A stretch of DNA of 23,061 nt from contig NW_003149239.1 in assembly GCF_000003605.2 (NCBI RefSeq), positions 1 to 23,061 on the forward strand, written 5' to 3'. The stretch's first letter is position 1. The number at the start of each line of letters is the position of its first letter. Position numbers and translations under genes: made by a program. The notes under the pieces were generated by a model. It ran no database searches. It was not told where the DNA came from and worked only from the letters and a program-made list of their open reading frames with translations. Below, piece after piece: positions 1 to 10,043 of the stretch. Source of the stretch: Saccoglossus kowalevskii (taxonomy: Eukaryota > Hemichordata > Enteropneusta > Harrimaniidae).

Positions 1-39
1 TGTTTGAAAGGGCCTAATTTGATGCCAGTTTGTGTTTGA

Positions 40-488
40 CCGGGCCTAGTGGACGACAGTTTGTGTTTGACCAGGCCTAATGGATGCCAGTTTGTGTTTG
101 ACCAGGCCTAATGGAAGCCAGTTTGTGTTTGACCAGACCTAATGGATGCCATTTTGTGTTTAACCAGGCCTAATAGATGCCAGTTTGTGTTTGACCGGGC
201 CTAATGGATGCCAGTTTGTGTTTGACCAGGCCTAATGGATGCCATTTTGTGTTTGAACGGGTCTAGTAAATGCCAGTTTCTGTTTGACCGGGCCTAGTGG
301 ATGCCAGTTTGTGTTTGACTGAGCCTAGTGGACGACAGTTTGTGTTTGACCAGGCCTAATGGATGACAGTTTGTGTTTGACCGGGCCTAATGGATGCCAG
401 TTTGTGTTTGAGCAGGCCTAATGGATGCCAGTTTGTGTTTGACCGGGCCTAATGGATGCCAGTTTGTGTTTGACCAGGCATAATGGAT
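40..488 (+). repeat. Block A copy 1 (about 14.5 monomers)
   Basis: This is an ordered run of variant monomers: a TAG/GACGAC unit, a unit with GGAAGCC (113), a GACCTAATGG unit, a TTTAACC unit, an AATAGATG unit, a GAACGGGTCTAGTAAATG unit (GTCTAG at 261), a GACTGAGCC unit, a GGATGACAG unit, a GAGCAGG unit and finally an AGGCATAATGG unit (478). The same order recurs at 1063, 1528, 2241 and 5465. The shift to the next copy is 1023 bp, exactly 33 units. Upstream of this copy, the first monomer of the window carries one extra base (AATTTGATG near 17-22). Confidence 0.9.
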
Positions 489-542
489 GCCAGTTTCTGT
501 TTGAAAGGGCCTAATGGATGCCAGTTTGTGTTTGACCAGGCC

Positions 543-1138
543 TAGTGGACGCCAGTTTGTGTTTGAGCAGGCCTAATAGATGCCAGTTTGTGTTTGACCA
601 GGCCTAATGGATGCCAGTTTGTGTTTGACCAGGCCTAATGGATGCCATTTTGTGTTTGACCAGGCCTAATGGATGCCAGTTTGTGTTTGACCGGGCCTAA
701 TGGATACCAGTTTCTGTTTGACCGGGCCTAATGGATGCCAGTTTGTGTTTGACCAGGCCTAATGGATGCCAGTTTGTGTTTGACCAGGCCTAATGGATGC
801 CAGTTTGTGTTTGACCAGGCATAATGGATGCCAGTTTCTGTTTGAAAGGGCCTAATGGATGCCAGTTTGTGTTTGACCGGGCCTAGTGGACGACAGTTTG
901 TGTTTGACCAGGCCTAATGGATGCTAGTTTGAGTTTGACCAGGCCTAATGGATGCCAGTTTGTGTTTGACCGGGCCTAATGGATGCCAGTTTGTGTTTGA
1001 CCAGGCATAATGGATGCCAGTTTCTGTTTGAAAGGGCCTAATGGATGCCAGTTTGTGTTTGACCGGGCCTAGTGGACGACAGTTTGTGTTTGACCAGGCC
1101 TAATGGATGCCAGTTTGTGTTTGACCAGGCCTAATGGA
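543..1138 (+). repeat. Block B copy 1
   Basis: This block of roughly 596 bp starts at a TAGTGGACGCC unit followed by GAGCAGGCCTAATAGATG. It contains a GGATACCAG unit, an AGGCATAATGG unit with TTTCTGTTTGAAAGGG next to it, and a rare unit with GCTAGTTTGAG (923). It recurs at 4201 (offset 3658 = 118 units), 4945 (offset 4402 = 142 units) and 7455. It runs directly into block A copy 2, overlapping it by about 75 bp. Together the two form a composite B+A module at 543-1511, seen again at 4945-5882. Confidence 0.85.
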
Positions 1139-1511
1139 AGCCAGTTTGTGTTTGACCAGACCTAATGGATGCCATTTTGTGTTTAACCAGGCCTAATAGA
1201 TGCCAGTTTGTGTTTGACCGGGCCTAATGGATGCCAGTTTGTGTTTGACCAGGCCTAATGGATGCCATTTTGTGTTTGAACGGGTCTAGTAAATGCCAGT
1301 TTCTGTTTGACCGGGCCTAGTGGATGCCAGTTTGTGTTTGACTGAGCCTAGTGGACGACAGTTTGTGTTTGACCAGGCCTAATGGATGACAGTTTGTGTT
1401 TGACCGGGCCTAATGGATGCCAGTTTGTGTTTGAGCAGGCCTAATGGATGCCAGTTTGTGTTTGACCGGGCCTAATGGATGCCAGTTTGTGTTTGACCAG
1501 GCATAATGGAT
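1063..1511 (+). repeat. Block A copy 2
   Basis: This is a near-identical repeat of block A copy 1, with GGAAG at 1136 and GTCTAGTAAATG at 1284. It lies exactly 1023 bp (33 units) after copy 1. It ends at the AGGCATAATGG unit near 1502. That unit is not followed by the usual TTTCTGTTTGAAAGGG but by TTTGTGTTTGACTGAGCC, which marks the joint to the next tandem copy. Confidence 0.88.
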
Positions 1512-1527
1512 GCCAGTTTGTGTTTGA

Positions 1528-1976
1528 CTGAGCCTAGTGGACGACAGTTTGTGTTTGACCAGGCCTAATGGATGCCAGTTTGTGTTTGACCAGGCCTAAT
1601 GGAAGCCAGTTTGTGTTTGACCAGACCTAATGGATGCCATTTTGTGTTTAACCAGGCCTAATAGATGCCAGTTTGTGTTTGACCGGGCCTAATGGATGCC
1701 AGTTTGTGTTTGACCAGGCCTAATGGATGCCATTTTGTGTTTGAACGGGTCTAGTAAATGCCAGTTTCTGTTTGACCGGGCCTAGTGGATGCCAGTTTGT
1801 GTTTGACTGAGCCTAGTGGACGACAGTTTGTGTTTGACCAGGCCTAATGGATGACAGTTTGTGTTTGACCGGGCCTAATGGATGCCAGTTTGTGTTTGAG
1901 CAGGCCTAATGGATGCCAGTTTGTGTTTGACCGGGCCTAATGGATGCCAGTTTGTGTTTGACCAGGCATAATGGAT
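1528..1976 (+). repeat. Block A copy 3 (465-bp tandem duplicate of copy 2)
   Basis: This copy has GGAAG at 1601 and GTCTAGTAAATG at 1749, both exactly 465 bp (15 units) after their counterparts in copy 2. Copies 2 and 3 are therefore direct neighbours in tandem. The joint at about 1517-1532 fuses the end of one copy to a GACTGAGCC unit instead of the ACCGGGCC unit seen at the start of the other copies. After this copy the usual GCATAATGG then TTTCTGTTTGAAAGGG order resumes. Confidence 0.88.
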
Positions 1977-2240
1977 GCCAGTTTCTGTTTGAAAGGGCCT
2001 AATGGATGCCAGTTTGTGTTTGACCAGGCCTAGTGGACGCCAGTTTGTGTTTGAGCAGGCCTAATAGATGCCAGTTTGTGTTTGACCAGGCCTAATGGAT
2101 GCCAGTTTGTGTTTGACCAGGCCTAATGGACGACAGTTTGTGTTTGACCAGGCCTAATGGATGCCAGTTTGTGTTTGACCGGGGCCTAGTGGATGAAAGT
2201 TTGTGTTTGACCAGGCTAATGGATGCCAGTTTGTGTTTGA
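1977..2240 (+). repeat. Linker between block A copies, with compensating +1/-1 indels
   Basis: These are ordinary 31-bp monomers linking block A copies 3 and 4. There is one extra G in CCGGGGCCTAG (near 2180) and one missing C in CCAGGCTAATGG (near 2216). The two cancel, so phase is restored and the distance between the flanking GTCTAGTAAATG markers (1749 to 2462) is exactly 23 units. The GGATGAAAG unit at about 2191 is a relative of the GATGAAAG cassette found further along, but here it lacks the TTTTTG/GATTGGGTC unit that follows it elsewhere. Confidence 0.8.
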
Positions 2241-2689
2241 CCGGGCCTAGTGGACGACAGTTTGTGTTTGACCGGGCCTAATGGATGCCAGTTTGTGTTT
2301 GACCAGGCCTAATGGAAGCCAGTTTGTGTTTGACCAGACCTAATGGATGCCATTTTGTGTTTAACCAGGCCTAATAGATGCCAGTTTGTGTTTGACCGGG
2401 CCTAATGGATGCCAGTTTGTGTTTGACCAGGCCTAATGGATGCCATTTTGTGTTTGAACGGGTCTAGTAAATGCCAGTTTCTGTTTGACCGGGCCTAGTG
2501 GATGCCAGTTTGTGTTTGACTGAGCCTAGTGGACGACAGTTTGTGTTTGACCAGGCCTAATGGATGACAGTTTGTGTTTGACCGGGCCTAATGGATGCCA
2601 GTTTGTGTTTGAGCAGGCCTAATGGATGCCAGTTTGTGTTTGACCGGGCCTAATGGATGCCAGTTTGTGTTTGACCAGGCATAATGGAT
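2241..2689 (+). repeat. Block A copy 4
   Basis: Markers are GGAAG at 2314 and GTCTAGTAAATG at 2462, each 713 bp (23 units) after copy 3. The internal order is the same as in copies 1-3. It is followed by the GAAAGGG unit and then by block C, so the A-to-C order here is the same as at 5465-6740. Confidence 0.88.
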
Positions 2690-3299
2690 GCCAGTTTCTG
2701 TTTGAAAGGGCCTAATGGATGCCAGTTTGTGTTTGACCAGGCCTAGTGGACGACAGTTTGTGTTTGACCAGGCCTAATGGATGCCAGTTTGTGTTTGACC
2801 AGGCCTAATGGATGCCAGTTTGTGTTTGACCAGGCCTAATGGATGCCATTTTGTGTTTGACCAGGCCTAATGGATGCCAGTTTCTGTTTGACCGGGCCTA
2901 ATGGATGCCAGTTTGTGTTTGACCAGGCCTAATGGATGCCAGTTTGTGTTTGACCGGGCCTAATGGATGCCAGTTTGTGTTTGACCGGGTCTAGTGGACG
3001 CCAGTTTGTGTTTGACCAGGCCTAATGGATGCCAGTTTGTGTTTGACCGGGCCTAGTGGATGCCAGTTTGCGTTTGACCAGGCCTAATGGATGCCATTTT
3101 GTGTTTGACCAGGCCTAATGGATGCCAGTTTGTGTTTGACCGGGCCTAGTGGACGACAGTTTGTGTTTGACCATGCCTAATGGATGCCAGTTTCTGTTTG
3201 ACCGGGCCTAGTGGATGAAAGTTTGTGTTTGACCAGGCCTAATGGATGCCAGTTTTTGTTTGATTGGGTCTAGTGGACGCCAGTTTGTGTTTGACCAGG
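2690..3299 (+). repeat. Block C copy 1
   Basis: This run of monomers follows block A and ends in the marker pair GACCATGCC (3169) and GATGAAAG (3214), with TTTTTGTTTGATTGGGTC after it. Positions 2690-2957 match 5883-6150 at an offset of 3193 bp (103 units). Positions 2958-3299 match 6399-6740 at 3441 bp (111 units). The second half also matches 12061-12600. Variation inside the block is mainly A/G at position 31 and CATTTT or TTTCTG monomers. Confidence 0.82.
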
Positions 3300-3639
3300 C
3301 CTAATGGATGCCAGTTTGTGTTTGACCAGGCCTAATGGATGCCATTTTGTGTTTGACCAGGCCTAATGGATGCCAGTTTGTGTTTGACCGGGCCTAATGG
3401 ATGCCAGTTTCTGTTTGACCGGGCCTAATGGATGCCAGTTTGTGTTTGACCAGGCCTAATGGATGCCATTTTGTGTTTGACCAGGCCTAATGGATGCCAG
3501 TTTGTGTTTGACCAGGCCTAATGGATGCCAGTTTGTGTTTGACCGGGCCTAATGGATGCCGGTTTGTGTTTGACCGGGCCGAGTGGACGCCAGTTTGTGT
3601 TTGACCAGGCCTAATGGATGCCAGTTTGTGTTTGACCGG
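3300..3639 (+). repeat. Plain 31-bp monomers between blocks C and D
   Basis: About eleven monomers of the common types, with no indels. A unit with GCCGAGTGG near 3578 carries an extra CpG and is shared only with units at about 9123 (where one C is missing) and 17079. The stretch resembles 12601-12800. I see no gene or other signal. Confidence 0.8.
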
Positions 3640-4238
3640 GCCTAGTGGATGCCAGTTTGCGTTTCACCAGGCCTAATGGATGCCATTTTGTGTTTGACCA
3701 GGCCTAATGGATGCCAGTTTCTGTTTGACCGGGCCTAGTGGACGACAGTTTGTGTTTGACCAGGCCTAATGGATGCCAGTTTCTGTTTGACTGGGCCTAG
3801 TGGATGAAAGTTTGTGTTTGACCAGGCCTAATGGATGCCAGTTTTTGTTTGATTGGGTCTAGTGGACGCCAGTTTGTGTTTGACCGGGCCTAATGGATGC
3901 CAGTTTGTGTTTGACTGGGCCTAATGGATGCCAGTTTGTGTTTGACCAGGCCTAATGGATGCCAGTTTGTGTTTGACCGGGCCTAGTGGATGCCAGTTTG
4001 TGTTTGACCGGGCCTAATGGATGCCATTTTGTGTTTGACCAGGCCTAATGGATGCCAGTTTGTGTTTGACCGGGCCTAGTGGACGACAGTTTGTGTTTGA
4101 CCAGGCCTAATGGATGCCAGTTTCTGTTTGACTGGGCCTAGTGGACGACAGTTTGTGTTTGACCAGGCCTAATGGATGCCAGTTTTTGTTTGACCAGGTC
4201 TAGTGGACGCCAGTTTGTGTTTGAGCAGGCCTAATAGA
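3640..4238 (+). repeat. Block D copy 1
   Basis: This block has a TTTGCGTTT unit, then CATTTT, TTTCTG, GACGAC and the GATGAAAG cassette (3803), followed by TTTTTGTTTGATTGGGTC. A GACTGGGCC unit, a TTTTTGTTTGACCAGGTC unit and a GAGCAGG unit complete it. The same order recurs at 9119-9716 and at about 17073-17664. This copy has no indels, so it is a useful reference for the damaged copy at 9119. It overlaps the start of block B copy 2. Confidence 0.82.
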
Positions 4239-4796
4239 TGCCAGTTTGTGTTTGACCAGGCCTAATGGATGCCAGTTTGTGTTTGACCAGGCCTAATGGA
4301 TGCCATTTTGTGTTTGACCAGGCCTAATGGATGCCAGTTTGTGTTTGACCGGGCCTAATGGATACCAGTTTCTGTTTGACCGGGCCTAATGGATGCCAGT
4401 TTCTGTTTGACCAGGCCTAATGGATGCCAGTTTGTGTTTGACCAGGCCTAATGGATGCCAGTTTGTGTTTGACCAGGCATAATGGATGCCAGTTTCTGTT
4501 TGAAAGGGCCTAATGGATGCCAGTTTGTGTTTGACCGGGCCTAGTGGACGACAGTTTGTGTTTGACCAGGCCTAATGGATGCTAGTTTGAGTTTGACCAG
4601 GCCTAATGGATGCCAGTTTGTGTTTGACCGGGCCTAATGGATGCCAGTTTGTGTTTGACCAGGCATAATGGATGCCAGTTTCTGTTTGAAAGGGCCTAAT
4701 GGATGCCAGTTTGTGTTTGACCGGGCCTAGTGGACGACAGTTTGTGTTTGACCAGGCCTAATGGATGCCAGTTTGTGTTTGACCAGGCCTAATGGA
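4201..4796 (+). repeat. Block B copy 2
   Basis: GAGCAGG at 4223 and GCTAGTTTGAG at 4581 each lie 744 bp (24 units) before their counterparts in copy 3. The differences from copy 3 that I noticed include TTTCTG versus TTTGTG near 4400, and GATTGACC present only in copy 3 near 5054. The block is separated from copy 3 by about 150 bp of block-A-like tail (GAGCAGG ... GCATAATGG, GAAAGGG). Confidence 0.85.
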
Positions 4797-4944
4797 TGCC
4801 AGTTTGTGTTTGAGCAGGCCTAATGGATGCCAGTTTGTGTTTGACCGGGCCTAATGGATGCCAGTTTGTGTTTGACCAGGCATAATGGATGCCAGTTTCT
4901 GTTTGAAAGGGCCTAATGGATGCCAGTTTGTGTTTGACCAGGCC

Positions 4945-5540
4945 TAGTGGACGCCAGTTTGTGTTTGAGCAGGCCTAATAGATGCCAGTTTGTGTTTGAC
5001 CAGGCCTAATGGATGCCAGTTTGTGTTTGACCAGGCCTAATGGATGCCATTTTGTGATTGACCAGGCCTAATGGATGCCAGTTTGTGTTTGACCGGGCCT
5101 AATGGATACCAGTTTCTGTTTGACCGGGCCTAATGGATGCCAGTTTGTGTTTGACCAGGCCTAATGGATGCCAGTTTGTGTTTGACCAGGCCTAATGGAT
5201 GCCAGTTTGTGTTTGACCAGGCATAATGGATGCCAGTTTCTGTTTGAAAGGGCCTAATGGATGCCAGTTTGTGTTTGACCGGGCCTAGTGGACGACAGTT
5301 TGTGTTTGACCAGGCCTAATGGATGCTAGTTTGAGTTTGACCAGGCCTAATGGATGCCAGTTTGTGTTTGACCGGGCCTAATGGATGCCAGTTTGTGTTT
5401 GACCAGGCATAATGGATGCCAGTTTCTGTTTGAAAGGGCCTAATGGATGCCAGTTTGTGTTTGACCGGGCCTAGTGGACGACAGTTTGTGTTTGACCAGG
5501 CCTAATGGATGCCAGTTTGTGTTTGACCAGGCCTAATGGA
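4945..5540 (+). repeat. Block B copy 3
   Basis: This is the 24-unit (744 bp) downstream duplicate of copy 2, with GAGCAGG at 4967 and GCTAGTTTGAG at 5325. It ends in the GGAAG unit (5538) that begins block A copy 5, which recreates the composite B+A module of 543-1511. Confidence 0.85.
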
Positions 5541-5882
5541 AGCCAGTTTGTGTTTGACCAGACCTAATAGATGCCAGTTTGTGTTTGACCGGGCCTAATG
5601 GATGCCAGTTTGTGTTTGACCAGGCCTAATGGATGCCATTTTGTGTTTGAACGGGTCTAGTAAATGCCAGTTTCTGTTTGACCGGGCCTAGTGGATGCCA
5701 GTTTGTGTTTGACTGAGCCTAGTGGACGACAGTTTGTGTTTGACCAGGCCTAATGGATGACAGTTTGTGTTTGACCGGGCCTAATGGATGCCAGTTTGTG
5801 TTTGAGCAGGCCTAATGGATGCCAGTTTGTGTTTGACCGGGCCTAATGGATGCCAGTTTGTGTTTGACCAGGCATAATGGAT
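5465..5882 (+). repeat. Block A copy 5, short by exactly one monomer
   Basis: The markers GGAAG (5538) and GTCTAG (5655) are 117 bp apart here but 148 bp apart in the four earlier copies, a difference of exactly 31. The GACCTAATGG unit and the TTTAACC unit are fused into GACCTAATAGATG at about 5561-5572. This removes one monomer cleanly and keeps the phase. The rest of the block is in the usual order. Confidence 0.88.
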
Positions 5883-6740
5883 GCCAGTTTCTGTTTGAAA
5901 GGGCCTAATGGATGCCAGTTTGTGTTTGACCAGGCCTAGTGGACGACAGTTTGTGTTTGACCAGGCCTAATGGATGCCAGTTTGTGTTTGACCAGGCCTA
6001 ATGGATGCCAGTTTGTGTTTGACCAGGCCTAATGGATGCCATTTTGTGTTTGACCAGGCCTAATGGATGCCAGTTTCTGTTTGACCGGGCCTAATGGATG
6101 CCAGTTTGTGTTTGACCAGGCCTAATGGATGCCAGTTTGTGTTTGACCGGGCATAATGGATGCCAGTTTCTGTTTGAAAGGGCCTAATGGATGCCAGTTT
6201 GTGTTTGACCAGGCCTAGTGGACGACAGTTTGTGTTTGACCAGGCCTAATGGATGCCAGTTTGTGTTTGACCAGGCCTAATGGATGCCATTTTGTGTTTG
6301 ACCAGGCCTAATGGATGCCAGTTTCTGTTTGACCGGGCCTAATGGATGCCAGTTTGTGTTTGACCAGGCCTAATGGATGCCAGTTTGTGTTTGACCGGGC
6401 CTAATGGATGCCAGTTTGTGTTTGACCGGGTCTAGTGGACGCCAGTTTGTGTTTGACCAGGCCTAATGGATGCCAGTTTGTGTTTGACCGGGCCTAGTGG
6501 ATGCCAGTTTGCGTTTGACCAGGCCTAATGGATGCCATTTTGTGTTTGACCAGGCCTAATGGATGCCAGTTTGTGTTTGACCGGGCCTAGTGGACGACAG
6601 TTTGTGTTTGACCATGCCTAATGGATGCCAGTTTCTGTTTGACCGGGCCTAGTGGATGAAAGTTTGTGTTTGACCAGGCCTAATGGATGCCAGTTTTTGT
6701 TTGATTGGGTCTAGTGGACGCCAGTTTGTGTTTGACCAGG
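5883..6740 (+). repeat. Block C copy 2 with a net 8-monomer expansion
   Basis: The start (to 6150) matches 2690-2957 and the end (from 6399) matches 2958-3299. In between lie 248 extra bases, eight units. The extra segment starts with a GCATAATGG unit and GAAAGGG, then TAG/GACGAC, CATTTT and TTTCTG units. It is therefore a second pass through the nine units at 5872-6150 with one plain unit missing. GACCATGCC (near 6610) and GATGAAAG (6655) close the block. Confidence 0.82.
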
Positions 6741-7454
6741 CCTAGTGGATGGCAGTTTGTGTTTGACCGGGCCTAATGGATGCCATTTTGTGTTTGACCA
6801 GGCCTAATGGATGCCAGTTTGTGTTTGACCGGGCCTAGTGGACGACAGTTTGTGTTTGACCAGGCCTAATGGATGCCAGTTTCTGTTTGACTGGGCCTAG
6901 TGGACGACAGTTTGTGTTTGACCAGGCCTAATGGATGCCAGTTTTTGTTTGACCAGGTCTAGTGGACGCCAGTTTGTGTTTGAGCAGGCCTAATGGATGC
7001 CAGTTTGTGTTTGACCAGGCCTAATGGATGCCAGTTTGTGTTTGACCAGGCCTAATGGATGCCATTTTGTGTTTGACCAGGCCTAATGGATGCCAGTTTG
7101 TGTTTGACCGGGCCTAATGGATGCCAGTTTCTGTTTGACCGGGCCTAATGGATGCCAGTTTGTGTTTGACCAGGCCTAATGGATGCCAGTTTGTATTTGA
7201 CCAGGCCTAATGGATGCCAGTTTGTGTTGACCGGGCCTAGTGGATGCCAGTTTGTGTTTGACCGGGCCTAATGGATGCCATTTTGTGTTCGACCAGGCCT
7301 AATGGATGCCAGTTTGTGTTTGACCGGGCCTAGTGGACGACAGTTTGTGTTTGACCAGGCCTAATGGATGCCAGTTTCTGTTTGACTGGGCCTAGTGGAC
7401 GACAGTTTGTGTTTGACCAGGCCTAATGGATGCCAGTTTTTGTTTGACCAGGTC
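6741..7454 (+). repeat. 31-bp monomers, with one single-base deletion
   Basis: About 23 monomers linking block C copy 2 to block B copy 4. It includes GGATGGCAG and GTATTTGACC (near 7193) units, a TTCGACC unit (near 7288), and a one-base deletion in GTGTTGACC near 7226. The order at 6741-6990 resembles the later part of block D. I see no gene or other signal. Confidence 0.8.
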
Positions 7455-8050
7455 TAGTGGACGCCAGTTTGTGTTTGAGCAGGCCTAATAGATGCCAGTT
7501 TGTGTTTGACCAGGCCTAATGGATGCCAGTTTGTGTTTGACCAGGCCTAATGGATGCCATTTTGTGTTTGACCAGGCCTAATGGATGCCAGTTTGTGTTT
7601 GACCGGGCCTAATGGATACCAGTTTCTGTTTGACCGGGCCTAATGGATGCCAGTTTGTGTTTGACCAGGCCTAATGGATGCCAGTTTGTGTTTGACCAGG
7701 CCTAATGGATGCCAGTTTGTGTTTGACCAGGCATAATGGATGCCAGTTTCTGTTTGAAAGGGCCTAATGGATGCCAGTTTGTGTTTGACCGGGCCTAGTG
7801 GACGACAGTTTGTGTTTGACCAGGCCTAATGGATGCTAGTTTGAGTTTGACCAGGCCTAATGGATGCCAGTTTGTGTTTGACCGGGCCTAATGGATGCCA
7901 GTTTGTGTTTGACCAGGCATAATGGATGCCAGTTTGTGTTTGAAAGGGCCTAATGGATGCCAGTTTGTGTTTGACCAGGCCTAGTGGACGACAGTTTGTG
8001 TTTGACCAGGCCTAATGGATGCCAGTTTGTGTTTGACCAGGCCTAATGGA
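7455..8050 (+). repeat. Block B copy 4
   Basis: GCTAGTTTGAG at 7835 is 2510 bp after copy 3, which is 81 units less the one-base deletion near 7226. The last part differs from other copies: the unit before GAAAGGG has TTTGTG instead of TTTCTG (near 7933), and the following unit is ACCAGGCCTAGTGG rather than ACCGGG. This suggests a recombined or converted end. Confidence 0.82.
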
Positions 8051-9118
8051 TGCCAGTTTGTGTTTGACCAGGCCTAATGGATGCCATTTTGTGTTTGACC
8101 AGGCCTAATGGATGCCAGTTTGTGTTTGACCGGGCCTAATGGATACCAGTTTCTGTTTGACCGGGCCTAATGGATGCCAGTTTGTGTTTGACCAGGCCTT
8201 ATGGATGCCAGTTTGTGTTTGACCAGGCCTAATGGATGCCAGTTTGTGTTTGACCAGGCATAATGGATGCCAGTTTCTGTTTGAAAGGGCCTAATGGATG
8301 CCAGTTTGTGTTTGACCGGGCCTAGTGGACGACAGTTTGTGTTTGACCAGGCCTAATGGATGCCAGTTTGTGTTTGACCAGGCCTAATGGATGCCAGTTT
8401 GTGTTTGACCGGGCCTAGTGGATGGCAGTTTGTGTTTGACCGGGCCTAATGGATGCCATTTTGTGTTTGACCAGGCCTAATGGATGACAGTTTGTGTTTG
8501 ACCGGGCCTAGTGGACGACAGTTTGTGTTTGACCAGGCCTAATGGATGCCAGTTTCTGTTTGACTGGGCCTAGTGGACGACAGTTTGTGTTTGACCAGGC
8601 CTAATGGATGCCAGTTTTTGTTTGACCAGGTCTAGTGGACGCCAGTTTGTGTTTGAGCAGGCCTAATGGATGCCAGTTTGTGTTTGACCAGGCCTAATGG
8701 ATGCCAGTTTGTGTTTGACCAGGCCTAATGGATGCCATTTTGTGTTTGACCAGGCCTAATGGATGCCAGTTATGTTTGACCGGGCCTAATGGATGCCAGT
8801 TTCTGTTTGACCGGGCCTAATGGATGCCAGTTTGTGTTTGACCAGGCCTAATGGATGCCAGTTTGTGTTTGACCAGGCCTAATGGATGCCAGTTTGTGTT
8901 TGACCAGGCCTAATGGATGCCAGTTTGTGTTTGACCGGGCCTAGTGGACGACAGTTTGTGTTTGACCAGGCCTAATGGATGCTAGTTTGTGTTTGACCAG
9001 GCCTAATGGATGCCAGTTTGTGTTTGACCGGGCCTAATGGATGCCAGTTTGTGTTTGATCACGCATAATGGATGCCAGTTTCTGTTTGAAGGGCCTAATG
9101 GATGCCAGTTTGTGTTTG
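8051..9118 (+). repeat. 31-bp monomers, with two single-base deletions
   Basis: About 34 monomers of mixed type. They include the ACCAGGCCTTATGG unit (near 8192) that is also seen near 11311 and 16111, a CAGTTATG unit lacking one base (near 8770), a GATCACGCATAATGG unit (near 9057) and GAAGGG for GAAAGGG (9088). I see no gene or other signal. Confidence 0.8.
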
Positions 9119-9217
9119 ACCGGGCGAGTGGATGCCAGTTTGCGTTTGACCAGGCTAATGGATGCATTTGTGTTTGACCAGGCTAATGGATGCCAGTTTC
9201 TGTTTGACCGGGCTAGT
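9088..9217 (+). repeat. Cluster 1 of shortened (29-30 bp) monomers
   Basis: Seven bases are missing in 130 bp, mostly one C from GGCC. The events are GAAGGG (9088), GGGCGAG (9122), CAGGCTAA (near 9151), GCATTTG (9164, two bases), AGGCTAA (near 9180) and GGGCTAG (near 9210). This accounts for most of the 9-base shortfall between the GTCTAGTAAATG markers at 5655 and 9769. The rest of the window has only isolated indels. The cause could be real mutation, or basecalling or assembly error. Confidence 0.85.
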
Positions 9218-9716
9218 GGACGACAGTTTGTGTTTGACCAGGCCTAATGGATGCCAGTTTCTGTTTGACCGGGCCTAGTGGATGAAAGTTTGTGTTTGAC
9301 CAGGCCTAATGGATGCCAGTTTTTGTTTGATTGGGTCTAGTGGACGCCAGTTTGTGTTTGACCGGGCCTAATGGATGCCAGTTTGTGTTTGACTGGGCCT
9401 AATGGATGCCAGTTTGTGTTTGACCAGGCCTAATGGATGCCAGTTTGTGTTTGACCGGGCCTAGTGGATGCCAGTTTGTGTTTGACCGGGCCTAATGGAT
9501 GCCATTTTGTGTTTGACCAGGCCTAATGGATGCCAGTTTGTGTTTGACCGGGCCTAGTGGACGACAGTTTGTGTTTGACCAGGCCTAATGGATGCCAGTT
9601 TCTGTTTGACTGGGCCTAGTGGACGACAGTTTGTGTTTGACCAGGCCTAATGGATGCCAGTTTTTGTTTGACCAGGTCTAGTGGACGCCAGTTTGTGTTT
9701 GAGCAGGCCTAATAGA
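9119..9716 (+). repeat. Block D copy 2, with a deletion-rich start
   Basis: It has the same unit order as 3640-4238, with GATGAAAG at 9281. Its first 100 bases are missing six single bases relative to the intact copies: GGGCGAG, CAGGCTAATG, GCATTTG (two), AGGCTAATGG and GGGCTAGTGG. From about 9220 onward no base is missing and it follows copy 1 closely. The deleted copy is otherwise like 17073-17664, which keeps the full GCCGAG and GGCC forms. Confidence 0.82.
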
Positions 9717-10043
9717 TGCCAGTTTGTGTTTGACCAGGCCTAATGGATGCCAGTTTGTGTTTGACCGGGTCTAGTAAATGCCAGTTTCTGTTTGACCGGG
9801 CCTAGTGGATGCCAGTTTGTGTTTGACTGAGCCTAGTGGACGACAGTTTGTGTTTGACCAGGCCTAATGGATGACAGTTTGTGTTTGACTGGGCCTAATG
9901 GATGCCAGTTTGTGTTTGAGCAGGCCTAATGGATGCCAGTTTGTGTTTGACCGGGCCTAATGGATGCCAGTTTGTGTTTTACCAGGCATATGGATGCCAG
10001 TTTCTGTTTGAAAGGGCCTAATGGATGCCAGTTTGTGTTTGAC
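9717..10043 (+). repeat. GTCTAGTAAATG module paralogous to about 16746-17072
   Basis: GTCTAG at 9769 pairs with 16798 (offset 7029). Both copies share the unusual GACTGGGCC after GGATGACAG, and GTGTTTTACC where all others have GTGTTTGACC (about 9976 and 17005). These shared changes show that the two modules are closest relatives. This copy has lost one base in GCATATGG (9988). Confidence 0.8.
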
